Origin: Pelomonas sp937871895
Lineage (GTDB): Bacteria; Pseudomonadota; Gammaproteobacteria; Burkholderiales; Burkholderiaceae_C
Strand: one strand, 5' to 3'
NCBI RefSeq assembly: GCF_046348265.1
Contig: NZ_JAXMEO010000005.1
Length of the DNA stretch: 64,000 nucleotides
A model generated the notes under the pieces. The model ran no database searches. It saw nothing but the letters and a program-made list of their open reading frames with translations, and had not been told where the DNA came from. Below, in pieces: positions 35,389-43,548 of this stretch. The position numbers and the translations under genes are program-made. Numbering within the stretch: the stretch's first letter is position 1; each line of letters starts with the position of its first letter.

Positions 35389-37082
35389 TCGGCCTCCTGC
35401 TGCTCTCGGCTCATCTGCTCAGGTGCGCTCACGCCCAACACCGCCAGCGCATTGGACAGCACCTGGCGCGTGGCGGCCAGCAGGGCGCAGCGGGCACGGC
35501 AGAGCGCGGGCGCTTGGTCGAGCACGCGCTCGGCGGCGTAATAGCTGTGGAAGCTGGCGGCCAGGTCGCGGGCGTAGAAGGCCACGTCGTGCGGCGCGAG
35601 GCCGGCGGCGGCACTGCTGAGCATGTCGGGATAGGCGGCCAGCTTGAGCATCAGCGCCTCTTCGGTCGGGGCCGTCAGCAGGCTGAGGTCGGCCGTGGCC
35701 AGGCTGGCAACGTCGCCGCCCCACTTGTTCAAGATTGAGCAGACGCGGGCATGCGCGTACTGCACGTAGAACACCGGGTTCTCGTCGTTCTGCTTCAGGG
35801 CGAGGTCGACGTCGAAGGTGAACTCGGTATCGGCCTTGCGGCTGATCAGGAAGAAGCGCACCGCGTCGCGGCTGGTCCAGTCGATCAGGTCACGCAGGGT
35901 CACGTAGGAGCCAGCGCGTTTGGAGATCTTGACCTCCTCGCCGCCCTTCATCACGGTGACCATCTTGTGCAGCACGTAGTCCGGGAAGCCCTGCGGGATG
36001 CCGAGGTTCACGGCCTGCAGGCCGGCGCGCACGCGGGCGATGGTGCCGTGGTGGTCGGTGCCCTGGATGTTGATGCACTGCGTGTAGCCGCGCTCGAATT
36101 TGTTGATGTGATAAGCCACGTCCGGCACGAAGTAGGTGTAGCCACCTTCCGTCTTGCGCATGACGCGGTCCTTGTCGTCGCCGTAGTCGGTGGTGCGCAG
36201 CCACAGCGCGCCGCCTTCTTCGAAGGTCTTGCCGCTGGCGATGAGGCGTTCCACGGTCTTCTCAAGCTGGCCGCCGTTGTAGACGCTGGACTCCAGGAAA
36301 TAGCTGTCGAACTTGAGGCCAAAGGCCTGCAGGTCCAAGTCCTGCTCGTGGCGCAAATAGGCCACCGCGAACTGACGGATGCCGTCCAGGTCGTTCACAT
36401 CGCCCGAGGCCGTGAAGGCGCGGTCGTCGGCGGTGACGGTTTCCTTGCGCAGAAAGGCGTCGGCAATGTCCTGGATGTAGTCACCGTTGTAGGCGGCCTC
36501 GGGCCACTCGGCATCCCCGGGCTTGAAGCCCTTGAGGCGCATCTGGGTCGAGTTGGCGAGCGTGGCGATCTGCACGCCGGCGTCGTTGTAATAGAACTCC
36601 CGGGTCACGTCGTGGCCCTGGGTCTTGAACAGCGAGCACATGGCGTCGCCCAGCGCTGCCTGGCGCGCATGGCCCACATGCAGCGGGCCGGTCGGATTGG
36701 CCGAGACGAACTCCACCATCACATGTTTGCCGGTGGCCGGGCGGTTGCCGAAAGTCAGGCCGGCGCCCAGCACCTCGCTGACGACCGCCTGCTTGGCGGC
36801 AGGTTTGAGACGGATGTTGATGAAGCCGGGGCCGGCAATCTCCAGGGCCTGCACCCAGGCCTCAAAGGCGGGCTGGGCTTGCAGCGCGGCGATCAAGCGC
36901 GTGGCCAGCTCGCGCGGGTTGGCCTTGAGCGGCTTGGCCAGTTGCATGGCGGCCGTGCAGGCCAGGTCGCCATGGGCGGCCTGCTTGGGGGATTCAAAGG
37001 CGGCGGCAACGGCCGAGCCGGGCGCGATGTCTTGGAGGGTTTGGGCGAGTGCAGCGAGCAGCGCCTGCTTGGCTTGGATCAT
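35385..37082 (-). CDS. argS: Arginyl-tRNA synthetase
   Basis: A 565-residue class I synthetase. The HIGH-type motif appears as GPLHVGHARQAALGD and the KMSKS region as ISKRAGSYVTLRDL; the N-terminal Add1 domain and the C-terminal DALR anticodon-binding domain (YYAAERVLDQAPALCRARCALL) are complete. It charges tRNA-Arg with arginine. First gene of the leftward operon that runs through a SPOR protein, two dsbA genes, lptA, lptB and rpoN. Divergent from the kinase gene with 150 bp between starts. Confidence 0.98.
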   Translation of the reverse strand: MIQAKQALLAALAQTLQDIAPGSAVAAAFESPKQAAHGDLACTAAMQLAKPLKANPRELATRLIAALQAQPAFEAWVQALEIAGPGFINIRLKPAAKQAVVSEVLGAGLTFGNRPATGKHVMVEFVSANPTGPLHVGHARQAALGDAMCSLFKTQGHDVTREFYYNDAGVQIATLANSTQMRLKGFKPGDAEWPEAAYNGDYIQDIADAFLRKETVTADDRAFTASGDVNDLDGIRQFAVAYLRHEQDLDLQAFGLKFDSYFLESSVYNGGQLEKTVERLIASGKTFEEGGALWLRTTDYGDDKDRVMRKTEGGYTYFVPDVAYHINKFERGYTQCINIQGTDHHGTIARVRAGLQAVNLGIPQGFPDYVLHKMVTVMKGGEEVKISKRAGSYVTLRDLIDWTSRDAVRFFLISRKADTEFTFDVDLALKQNDENPVFYVQYAHARVCSILNKWGGDVASLATADLSLLTAPTEEALMLKLAAYPDMLSSAAAGLAPHDVAFYARDLAASFHSYYAAERVLDQAPALCRARCALLAATRQVLSNALAVLGVSAPEQMSREQQEAE

Positions 37083-37232
37083 GGGGCGATTTTAGGGAGG
37101 ACCGGGGCCTGGCCCTCGGTGCTGACCGCCGAGCATTGCCGCGCAGGATTTCGTGCGCTCTGCCACGCCGGGCCGGCTGGCGAGGCGCTTTCCATGCGCC
37201 GCCCTTCGCGGGCCGCTGCCTATCATGCCCGC

Positions 37233-38585
37233 GTGAACGCCCGCATCGACGACGACATCCCGGCCCAGATCGGCAAGTACCAGGTCCTCAAACGCCTGGG
37301 CGAAGGGGCCACCAGCGACGTCTACCTGGGGCTCGACCCCTTCCACGGTCAGCAGGTCGCCATCAAGCGGGTGCGTGCCTGGTCGCAAGCCAGCGACGAG
37401 CCCACCAGCGATTTCAGCCAGCGCTTCTTCAGCGCCGAAGCGGCCCTGGCCGGCAAGCTGCAGCACCCCAACGTCGTCCAGATCCTGGACGCCGTCAAGG
37501 GCGACGCCCTCTTCGGCGACGCGCCCTACCTCGTCATGGAGTACGTGCCGGGCGTCACGCTCAAGCACTTCTGCCGCGTGGACCGCCTGCTGCCGCTGGA
37601 CCAGGTCGTCGAGCTCGGGTTCAAGTGCGCGATGGCGCTCTCGTATGTCTACCGCCAAGGCCTGATCCACCGCGACGTGAAGCCCGCCAACCTGCTGGCC
37701 GTGCTCGACGAACGCGGCGAGGTGGTGGACGTCAAGGTCACCGACTTCGGCTCCGTGCTCAATTTGCACGCCGACGCGACCCAGATCCACCGTGTCGGCT
37801 CGCTGGCCTACATGCCGCCCGAGCAGGTCGAGGGCTTCGATGTGGACTGCCGTGCCGACATCTACGCCCTCGGCGCGGTGCTCTACCACCTGATCGCTGG
37901 GCGCCCGCCGTTTGAGGCGCCCAACTCCATGGCGCTGATCCACCAGATCTACCAGCAGCCGCCGGCTTCGCTGGTGGGCCTGCGCGAGGGCGTCACGGCC
38001 GAGCTCGACGCCGTCATCCAGCGTGCGCTGGCCAAGACGCCCGAGGACCGCTGGCCCGATTGGGAGGAGTTCGGCAAGGCGCTGTCCGAGCTGGTGTCCA
38101 GGCAACTCGTGCCCCTGGTGCTGCTGTCCGAAGTGCGCGACTCCGAGCGCTTCCAGTTGCTGCGCGGCCTGGAGTTCTTCACCGGCTTTGGCGACATCGA
38201 GCTCTGGGAAGTGGTGCGCCGCGCGCGCTGGCGCCGCTACAAAGTGGGCCACGCGCTCTACAAGCGCGGTCAGGAGGGCAACAGCTTCCACATCCTGGCC
38301 AAGGGCGAGGTCGAGGTGTTTCGTGACGGGCAGCTTGTCGCCACCTTGGGCCAAGGCACCTCGGTCGGCGAGATGGCCTACCTGGCGCCCAACCCGCTGC
38401 TGCGCAAGCACAGCACCGACATCCGCGTGAGCGAGGAGTGCACCACCATCTCCTTCACGCCCGAGACCCTGGCCCAGCTCAGCCGCGAGTGCCAGCACCG
38501 CTTCGACCGCGGCTTCATCCAGGTGCTGGTGCGCCGCCTGCACGCCGCCCACGAGTCGCTGGCGCATCCGCGTCGCATCCTCTGA
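37233..38585 (+). CDS. Ser/Thr protein kinase with C-terminal cyclic-nucleotide-binding-like domain
   Basis: A 450-residue cytoplasmic protein. The kinase domain (~10-270) has the glycine loop LGEGATSDVYLG, Lys in VAIKRV, catalytic HRDVKPANL, and DFGS and PPEQ motifs, so it should be active. The second half (~310-440) is a CAP_ED/cNMP-type domain: YKRGQEGNSFHILAKGEVEV, then SVGEMAYLAPNP. The Glu of the phosphate-binding cassette is present, but the usual Arg-Ala pair is not clear. GTG 37233 is preferred over ATG 37194: a TATCAT -10-like hexamer lies ~8-14 nt before GTG. Kinase-cNMP fusions resemble eukaryotic PKG; here they link phosphorylation to a nucleotide or other ligand. Confidence 0.88.
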   Translation: MNARIDDDIPAQIGKYQVLKRLGEGATSDVYLGLDPFHGQQVAIKRVRAWSQASDEPTSDFSQRFFSAEAALAGKLQHPNVVQILDAVKGDALFGDAPYLVMEYVPGVTLKHFCRVDRLLPLDQVVELGFKCAMALSYVYRQGLIHRDVKPANLLAVLDERGEVVDVKVTDFGSVLNLHADATQIHRVGSLAYMPPEQVEGFDVDCRADIYALGAVLYHLIAGRPPFEAPNSMALIHQIYQQPPASLVGLREGVTAELDAVIQRALAKTPEDRWPDWEEFGKALSELVSRQLVPLVLLSEVRDSERFQLLRGLEFFTGFGDIELWEVVRRARWRRYKVGHALYKRGQEGNSFHILAKGEVEVFRDGQLVATLGQGTSVGEMAYLAPNPLLRKHSTDIRVSEECTTISFTPETLAQLSRECQHRFDRGFIQVLVRRLHAAHESLAHPRRIL

Positions 38586-38698
38586 CGCGCACAGCCGCGC
38601 GGCGTCAACCGAATCAGGGACCCGGCGTTGCGGGGCTGCGCGTCCGCGTGTTGGAATCAACCCGTCCCCACCCCCCCATTTCGATTGGAGTGCATCCC

Positions 38699-39082
38699 AT
38701 GACCAAGTCCCTGTTCGCTGGCCTCACGCTGTGCTTGGCCGCCTTCACCGGCCAAGCCTTCGCGGCCAACGCTGCCTGCGATGCCCAGGCCGCCGAGAAG
38801 AAGCTGGCCGGCGCGGCCAAGACCAGTTTCTTGAAGAAGTGCGAGGCCGATGCTGGCGGTTCGTCGTCCGCTTGCGAAGCCGCCGCTGCCGAGAAGAAGC
38901 TCGCCGGGGCCGCCAAGGCCAGCTTCATCAAGAAGTGCGAGAAGGACGGCGCTGGCGGGAGTGCTGATGCCGGCTCTGCTGCCTGCGAGAAGTCCGCCGC
39001 CGACAAGAAGCTGGCCGGCGCCGCCAAGAACAGCCACATCAAGAAGTGCATGGCCGACGCGGCCGCTTCGGCGCCGAAGTGA
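38699..39082 (+). CDS. PsiF-like exported repeat protein
   Basis: A 127-residue protein. ATG 38699 is preceded by GGAG. Signal peptide (LFAGLTLCLAAFTGQAFA) followed by three ~30-residue repeats of the form C-x-x-x-(A)AEKKLAGAAKxSFxKKC, each with two Cys, separated by Gly/Ser-rich linkers. PsiF is a phosphate-starvation-inducible protein in E. coli with one or two such repeats and no known function. Lys- and Ala-rich helices with paired Cys suggest small disulfide-bonded helical hairpins. A strong terminator follows. Confidence 0.85.
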   Translation: MTKSLFAGLTLCLAAFTGQAFAANAACDAQAAEKKLAGAAKTSFLKKCEADAGGSSSACEAAAAEKKLAGAAKASFIKKCEKDGAGGSADAGSAACEKSAADKKLAGAAKNSHIKKCMADAAASAPK

Positions 39083-39112
39083 TCTGAGGCTCGCTCGCGT
39101 CAAGATCGAGTC

Positions 39113-39142
39113 AAAAGGGCCGCACCCGGTGCGGCCCTTTTT
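39113..39142. terminator. Bidirectional intrinsic terminator
   Basis: Arms AAAAGGGCCGCACC (39113-39126) and GGTGCGGCCCTTTT (39128-39141) are perfectly complementary, with T-runs in both directions. It separates the convergent PsiF-like and dppF genes. Confidence 0.9.
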
Positions 39143-39145
39143 GTT

Positions 39146-40111
39146 TCAAACCACGTGGCAGGCCACCTGCCGGCCATCGACCTCGCGCAGCAGCGGCGTC
39201 TCCTCGGCGCAGCGCGCGGTCGCCAGCGGGCAGCGCTTGTGGAAGGCGCAGCCAGAGGGCGGGTTCAGGGGGCTGGGCAGTTCGCCCTTGAGCAGGATGC
39301 GTTCGCGCCGGTCGGCCGCGTGCAACTGCGGCGTGGCGCTCATCAGCGCGCGGGTGTAGGGGTGTTGCGGCGCGGCAAAGATGCGGCGCTTGTCGCCCAC
39401 TTCTACCGCGCTGCCAAGGTACATCACCATCAACTCGTCGGCCACGTGCTCGACCACGCTGAGGTTGTGCGAGATGAAGACGTAGGCCGTCTGGAACTCG
39501 GCCTGCAGGTCCAGGAAGAGGTTCAGGATCTGGGCCTGGATGGACACATCGAGCGCGCTCACCGGCTCGTCGGCCACCACGATGCCGGGGTTCAGGATCA
39601 TGGCCCGCGCGATGGCGATGCGCTGGCGCTGGCCGCCCGAGAACATGTGTGGGTAGCGACGCAGGTGCTCGGGCCGCAAGCCGACCTTGCTGGCCAGTTG
39701 CGCCACGCGCTCGTTGCGTTCGGCGGCTGAGAGCCCACCCGCAATCACCAGCGGCTCGGCCAGCGTGCTGGCGATGGTGCGGCGCGGGTTGAGCGAGGCA
39801 TAGGGGTTCTGGAAGACCATCTGCACCCGGCGCCGCAGGGCCTTGATCTGCGCTTTGTCGGCCGGGTCCACACGCACGCCGTCGATTTGCAAGTGGCCGC
39901 TGGTCGGCGGCTCGATCAAGGTGAGCTGCCGAGCCAAGGTGCTCTTGCCGCAGCCCGACTCGCCCACCACGGCCAGGGTCTGGCCCGCGCGCAGATCAAA
40001 GCTCACGCCATTGAGCGCCTTCACGGTGGCCGCCGGCGCGAACAGGCCACGGCTCACGCGGTAGTGGCGGGCCAGGGCCTCGGCTTGCAGCACCAGCTTG
40101 GGCTCAGCCAT
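39146..40111 (-). CDS. dppF: Dipeptide/oligopeptide ABC transporter ATPase (DppF-type)
   Basis: A 321-residue ATPase from ATG 40111. Walker A GESGCGKSTLARQL, signature SGGQRQRIAIARAM, Walker B GIVVADEPVSALDVS, H-loop ISHNLSVVEH, and the C-terminal oligo_HPY region (HPYTRALMSATP, GCAFHKRCP) that can bind an Fe-S cluster. It overlaps the dppD stop by 8 bp. Last gene of the amidase-dpp run. Confidence 0.93.
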   Translation of the reverse strand: MAEPKLVLQAEALARHYRVSRGLFAPAATVKALNGVSFDLRAGQTLAVVGESGCGKSTLARQLTLIEPPTSGHLQIDGVRVDPADKAQIKALRRRVQMVFQNPYASLNPRRTIASTLAEPLVIAGGLSAAERNERVAQLASKVGLRPEHLRRYPHMFSGGQRQRIAIARAMILNPGIVVADEPVSALDVSIQAQILNLFLDLQAEFQTAYVFISHNLSVVEHVADELMVMYLGSAVEVGDKRRIFAAPQHPYTRALMSATPQLHAADRRERILLKGELPSPLNPPSGCAFHKRCPLATARCAEETPLLREVDGRQVACHVV

Positions 40112-41069
40112 GGGCAGCCCCTTGCTTGAGCGGGAAGAAGCAGCGCACGCCATCGTGGAGTGGCGGTGACTCGGCTTGGCAGCGCGTCTGCACGTGGGGG
40201 CAGCGCGGTGCCAGCAGGCAGCCCGCCGGCCGGCCCAGCGCACCGGGCACGATGCCTGGCAGCGCGCTCAAGCGGCGCGTGCCCTTGTTCTGCTCCGGCA
40301 GCGAAGCCAGCAGCGCCTGTGTGTAGGGGTGGCGCGGCGCGTCAAAGAGGCCGGGCAAGGCGCCCGTCTCCACCACCTGGCCCGCGTACATCACGGCCAC
40401 CTGATGCCGGCAACCCTCGGCCATCTCGGCCACCACCGCGAGGTCGTGCGTGATCATCACGAGACCCATGCCCTGCTCGCGCTGCAGCTTGCGCAGCAGG
40501 GCCATGATCTGGGCCTGGATGGTGACGTCCAGCGCCGTGGTGGGCTCGTCGGCAATCAAGAGCTTGGGCTTGCAGGCAATCGCCATCGCGATCATCACGC
40601 GCTGGTTCATGCCGCCCGAGAGCTGGTGCGGGTAGGCGTCCAGCCGGTTCGCCGCGTCGGGGATCTCGACCAGCTCCAGCAGCTCCACCACCCGGTCGCG
40701 CGCGGCGCGCGTGCTCATGCCGAGGTGGGCCTTCAGCACTTCGGCGATTTGCGCGCCCACCGTGTAGCTGGGGTTCAGGCTCGTGAGCGCATCCTGGAAG
40801 ACCATCGCCACTTCGCGTCCGACGAGGCGGCGGCGGTCGTGTCTGCTTAGGCGCAGCAGGTCCTGGCCTTGGAACGCTATGGCGTCGGCCGTGACGTGGC
40901 CGGTGGCGTCGATGAGGCCCATGACGGCGAGCATGCTGACCGATTTGCCGGAACCGGATTCACCGACGATGCCGATGAATTCGCCAGGTTCTACGGTGAG
41001 CGAGAGGGCGTCGACGGCTTTGAAGTGGCCGAACTCGACATTGAGGTTTTGGATGTGGAGGAGGCTCAT
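40104..41069 (-). CDS. dppD: Dipeptide/oligopeptide ABC transporter ATPase (DppD-type)
   Basis: A 321-residue ATPase: Walker A GESGSGKSVSMLAV, signature LSGGMNQRVMIAMAI, Walker B LLIADEPTTALDVT, then the oligo_HPY tail (HPYTQALLASLP, CLLAPRCPHVQTRC). It pairs with DppF under the DppBC channel. An inverted-repeat element of ~0.5 kb separates its start from the dppC stop. Confidence 0.93.
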   Translation of the reverse strand: MSLLHIQNLNVEFGHFKAVDALSLTVEPGEFIGIVGESGSGKSVSMLAVMGLIDATGHVTADAIAFQGQDLLRLSRHDRRRLVGREVAMVFQDALTSLNPSYTVGAQIAEVLKAHLGMSTRAARDRVVELLELVEIPDAANRLDAYPHQLSGGMNQRVMIAMAIACKPKLLIADEPTTALDVTIQAQIMALLRKLQREQGMGLVMITHDLAVVAEMAEGCRHQVAVMYAGQVVETGALPGLFDAPRHPYTQALLASLPEQNKGTRRLSALPGIVPGALGRPAGCLLAPRCPHVQTRCQAESPPLHDGVRCFFPLKQGAAHG

Positions 41070-41138
41070 TGCGTGGGGCCTCCTGGGGGTGGGTTGAGGG
41101 CAAGGCCCATGCCGGGAGTCCGCCCCGGCGGGCGGGTA

Positions 41139-41166
41139 ACTTTTCTCTGTCTTGCCAGAGAAAAGT
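41139..41166 (+). repeat. Hairpin in left arm
   Basis: Stem ACTTTTCTCTG / CAGAGAAAAGT, loop TCTTGC. Every base of the 11-bp stem pairs. Confidence 0.8.
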
Positions 41167-41547
41167 CACCAAAAGAGAGGCGCTCAATGCAATCCGCATC
41201 CCGCACAAAACGTCGCTCGCGCCGCTCGGGCTGAGACCTTCCGAGAAGCGAGCCGCTGCGCTCTCGCCTCCGGCTTATCCAGAGCCCGAAGCATCGAGGC
41301 TCTCGGCCGCTTAAGTCGCGGCTGAACGCCGACGACGGAGAAAACAGCCCAAACAGCCGCGTCGCCCGAGCGACGCTGTATTGGGTGGTGAGCCCGGCGT
41401 TCAGCAGCGCGTCGAACGTGGGGCTGGTGCGATGAGGCGGGGCCGTGACAAGTCCGACGCGAGAGCGCAGCGGCTCGCCTCTCTCGCCCTTCAAGGCATC
41501 AATCGCATGTCGAGCTCTGAAGTGGAAGAAGCGCCTCTTCTTTGGTG

Positions 41548-41575
41548 ACTTTCTTCTGGCAAGACAGAAGAAAGT
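41548..41575 (-). repeat. Hairpin in right arm
   Basis: Read on the minus strand it is ACTTTCTTCTG / CAGAAGAAAGT with the same TCTTGC loop. It differs from the left copy at four stem positions, which form two compensating pairs. Confidence 0.8.
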
Positions 41576-41640
41576 TACCCGCCCGCCGGGGCGGACTCCC
41601 GGCATGGGCCGTGCCCCAAAACCAAGCTCAAGAAAAGCGC

Positions 41641-42534
41641 TCACGACACCTTCCTCAACTTGGGATCAAGCGCGTCCCGCAATCCATCCCCCATCAGATT
41701 GATGCTCAGCACCGTCACCAAGATCGCCAACCCCGGCAGGGTCACCACCCACGGCGCCCTCGCGATGTAATCCCGCGCCGTCGAAAGCATGGTCCCCCAC
41801 TCCGCCGTCGGCGGCTGCACGCCGAGGCCCAGAAAGCCCAGCCCCGCCACCTCCAGGATGGCCGACGAGAAGCCCAAGGTCGCGTTCACGATCAAGGGCG
41901 CCAGGCAGTTGGGCAACACCGTCAAGAACATCAAGCGCGGCAAGCCCGCCCCAGCGACGCGGCTCGCCGTCACGTAGTCCCGCCCCATCTCCCCAAGCGC
42001 CTGGGCGCGAGTCAGGCGCACATAGCCAGGCAGCGCGCCAATCGCAATCGCAATCACCGTGTTCACGAGGCCAGGCCCCAGCACGGTGATCACGCAGATG
42101 GCCAGCAGCAGCCCTGGCAGCGCCAGCACGATGTCCATCACCCGCATGATGGCCGGCGAGGCCCAGCGGTCAAAAAAGGCGGCGACGAGGCCCAGCAGCA
42201 CGCCAGGGATCATGGACATGAGCACCGAGGCCAGGCCGATGCCCAATGACACCCGGCCGCCGTGCAGCAAGCGGCTCAGCATGTCGCGCCCGAGCTCGTC
42301 GGTGCCCAGCAAGAAGCGCGTGCTACCGCCCTCGGCCCAGACCGGCGGCGCCAGCATCGCGTCGCGGAACTGCTCGATGGGGTCGTAGGGCGCCACGAGC
42401 GGCGCGAACAGGCAGGCCACTGTGATGAGGCTGAACACAAGCAACGCCGCCAGCGCGCCCCGGTTGGCAGCAAAACCCTGCCAGAACTCCTGAGCAGGGC
42501 TCGGCGGCACGGTGTGGTCCAGCACGGCAGACAT
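41641..42534 (-). CDS. dppC: Dipeptide/oligopeptide ABC permease (DppC-type)
   Basis: A 297-residue permease from ATG 42534 (TGATG overlap with dppB). Six helices, an N-terminal OppC_N segment (FWQGFAANRGALAALLVFSL) and the EAA-type loop (YVTASRVAGAGLPRLMFLTVLP). It forms the channel with DppB. The inverted-repeat element begins 31 bp after the stop. Confidence 0.94.
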   Translation of the reverse strand: MSAVLDHTVPPSPAQEFWQGFAANRGALAALLVFSLITVACLFAPLVAPYDPIEQFRDAMLAPPVWAEGGSTRFLLGTDELGRDMLSRLLHGGRVSLGIGLASVLMSMIPGVLLGLVAAFFDRWASPAIMRVMDIVLALPGLLLAICVITVLGPGLVNTVIAIAIGALPGYVRLTRAQALGEMGRDYVTASRVAGAGLPRLMFLTVLPNCLAPLIVNATLGFSSAILEVAGLGFLGLGVQPPTAEWGTMLSTARDYIARAPWVVTLPGLAILVTVLSINLMGDGLRDALDPKLRKVS

Positions 42535-43547
42535 CAATGCCCCCCGCCGCGAATGCGCGGATTGACCACGCCATAGAGCAGGTCCACGACGAGGTTGACG
42601 CCGATGAAGGTCAGCGCCGAGATCAGGATGCCGGCCTGCACCACCGGGTAGTCGCGCCGCGCGATGGAGTCGATCAGCCACTTGCCGATGCCGGGCCAGG
42701 AGAAGATGGTTTCGGTCAGCACCGCGCCCGCGAGCAGGCTGCCGGTTTGCAGGCCGACGACCGTCAGCACCGGGATCAAGGCATTGCGCAGCGCGTGGAC
42801 GACGACGACTCGCGTGGGCGACAGGCCCTTGGCGCGGGCGGTGCGCACGTAGTCCTCACGCAGCACCTCCAGCATGCTGGAGCGCGTCATGCGCGCGATC
42901 ACGGCGGTGGTGGCGGTGCCCAGCACCAGGGCCGGCAGGATCAGGTGCATCAGCGCCGACTTGAAGGCGCCTTCCTCGCCGCTGAGCCAGGCGTCGATCA
43001 GCATGAAGCCCGTCACGCGCTCGGGGTCGTACTCGATGCCGATGCGCCCCGAGACCGGCGTCCAGCCGAGTTGGACCGAGAAGAACATGATCAGGATCAG
43101 GCCCCACCAGAACACCGGCATCGAATAGCCGACGGTGGCCACGCCCATCACGCCTTGGTCCAGCAGCGAGCCGCGCTTGAGCGCCGCGCTGACGCCGAGC
43201 ACGAGGCCGAGGCTGACGGCCAGGATCAGAGCCGCCAGCGAGAGCTCGACGGTGGCGGGGAAGAGGGCGACGAAATCTTTGCTCACGGCCTCGCGGCTGA
43301 TGAGGCTCTGGCCGAGGTCGCCGTGCAGCAAGCGGCCGACGTAGTCGAGGTACTGCACATGCAGCGGCTGGTCGAGCCCCAGGCGGTGCAGCATCTCGGC
43401 GTGCTGCTCGGGGTCGAGGCGCCGCTCGCCCATCATCACCTCGACCGGGTCGCCGGGCACCAGGCGGATCAGGCCAAAGGCCACGAGGGTGATGCCGATC
43501 AGCGTCGGGATCAGCGTGGCCAGGCGTTGGAGCAGGAAGCGCAGCAT
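42534..43547 (-). CDS. dppB: Dipeptide/oligopeptide ABC permease (DppB-type)
   Basis: A 337-residue permease with the family N-terminus MLRFLLQRLATLIPTLIGIT, a long periplasmic loop and the EAA-type motif (YVRTARAKGLSPTRVVVVHAL). ATG 43547 lies 1 nt after the amidase stop, so the amidase and the transporter are translationally linked. No substrate-binding protein gene is in the run. Confidence 0.94.
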   Translation of the reverse strand: MLRFLLQRLATLIPTLIGITLVAFGLIRLVPGDPVEVMMGERRLDPEQHAEMLHRLGLDQPLHVQYLDYVGRLLHGDLGQSLISREAVSKDFVALFPATVELSLAALILAVSLGLVLGVSAALKRGSLLDQGVMGVATVGYSMPVFWWGLILIMFFSVQLGWTPVSGRIGIEYDPERVTGFMLIDAWLSGEEGAFKSALMHLILPALVLGTATTAVIARMTRSSMLEVLREDYVRTARAKGLSPTRVVVVHALRNALIPVLTVVGLQTGSLLAGAVLTETIFSWPGIGKWLIDSIARRDYPVVQAGILISALTFIGVNLVVDLLYGVVNPRIRGGGH

Positions 43548-43548
43548 C

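Larger units (their letters stand above)
41104..41610. repeat. Large inverted-repeat element inside the dpp operon
   Basis: Two 81-nt arms (41104-41184 and 41530-41610) match in inverted orientation at 75 of 81 positions. An inner 20-nt pair (41248-41267 / 41459-41478) is perfectly inverted. Each arm contains its own hairpin with a conserved TCTTGC loop. No convincing protein is encoded; the frames across it are Arg/Pro-rich. The element lies exactly between dppC and dppD. Resembles a dispersed repeat family I have seen echoed in Burkholderiales intergenic regions, but origin is unproven. Confidence 0.8.

Noticed and set aside
35751..37232. Upstream extension of the kinase frame to 35751
   Set aside because: It runs antisense through argS and encodes low-complexity Val/His/Ala sequence. 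The kinase domain begins only after GTG 37233.
38760..39070. Repeats in the PsiF-like gene as a CRISPR-like array
   Set aside because: The repeats are in frame and encode a conserved protein motif; spacing is coding, not spacer-like.
41066..41644. 192-codon frame across the inverted-repeat element
   Set aside because: Arg/Pro-rich translation of repeat DNA, symmetric with a frame on the other strand. The hairpin covariation explains the sequence better.
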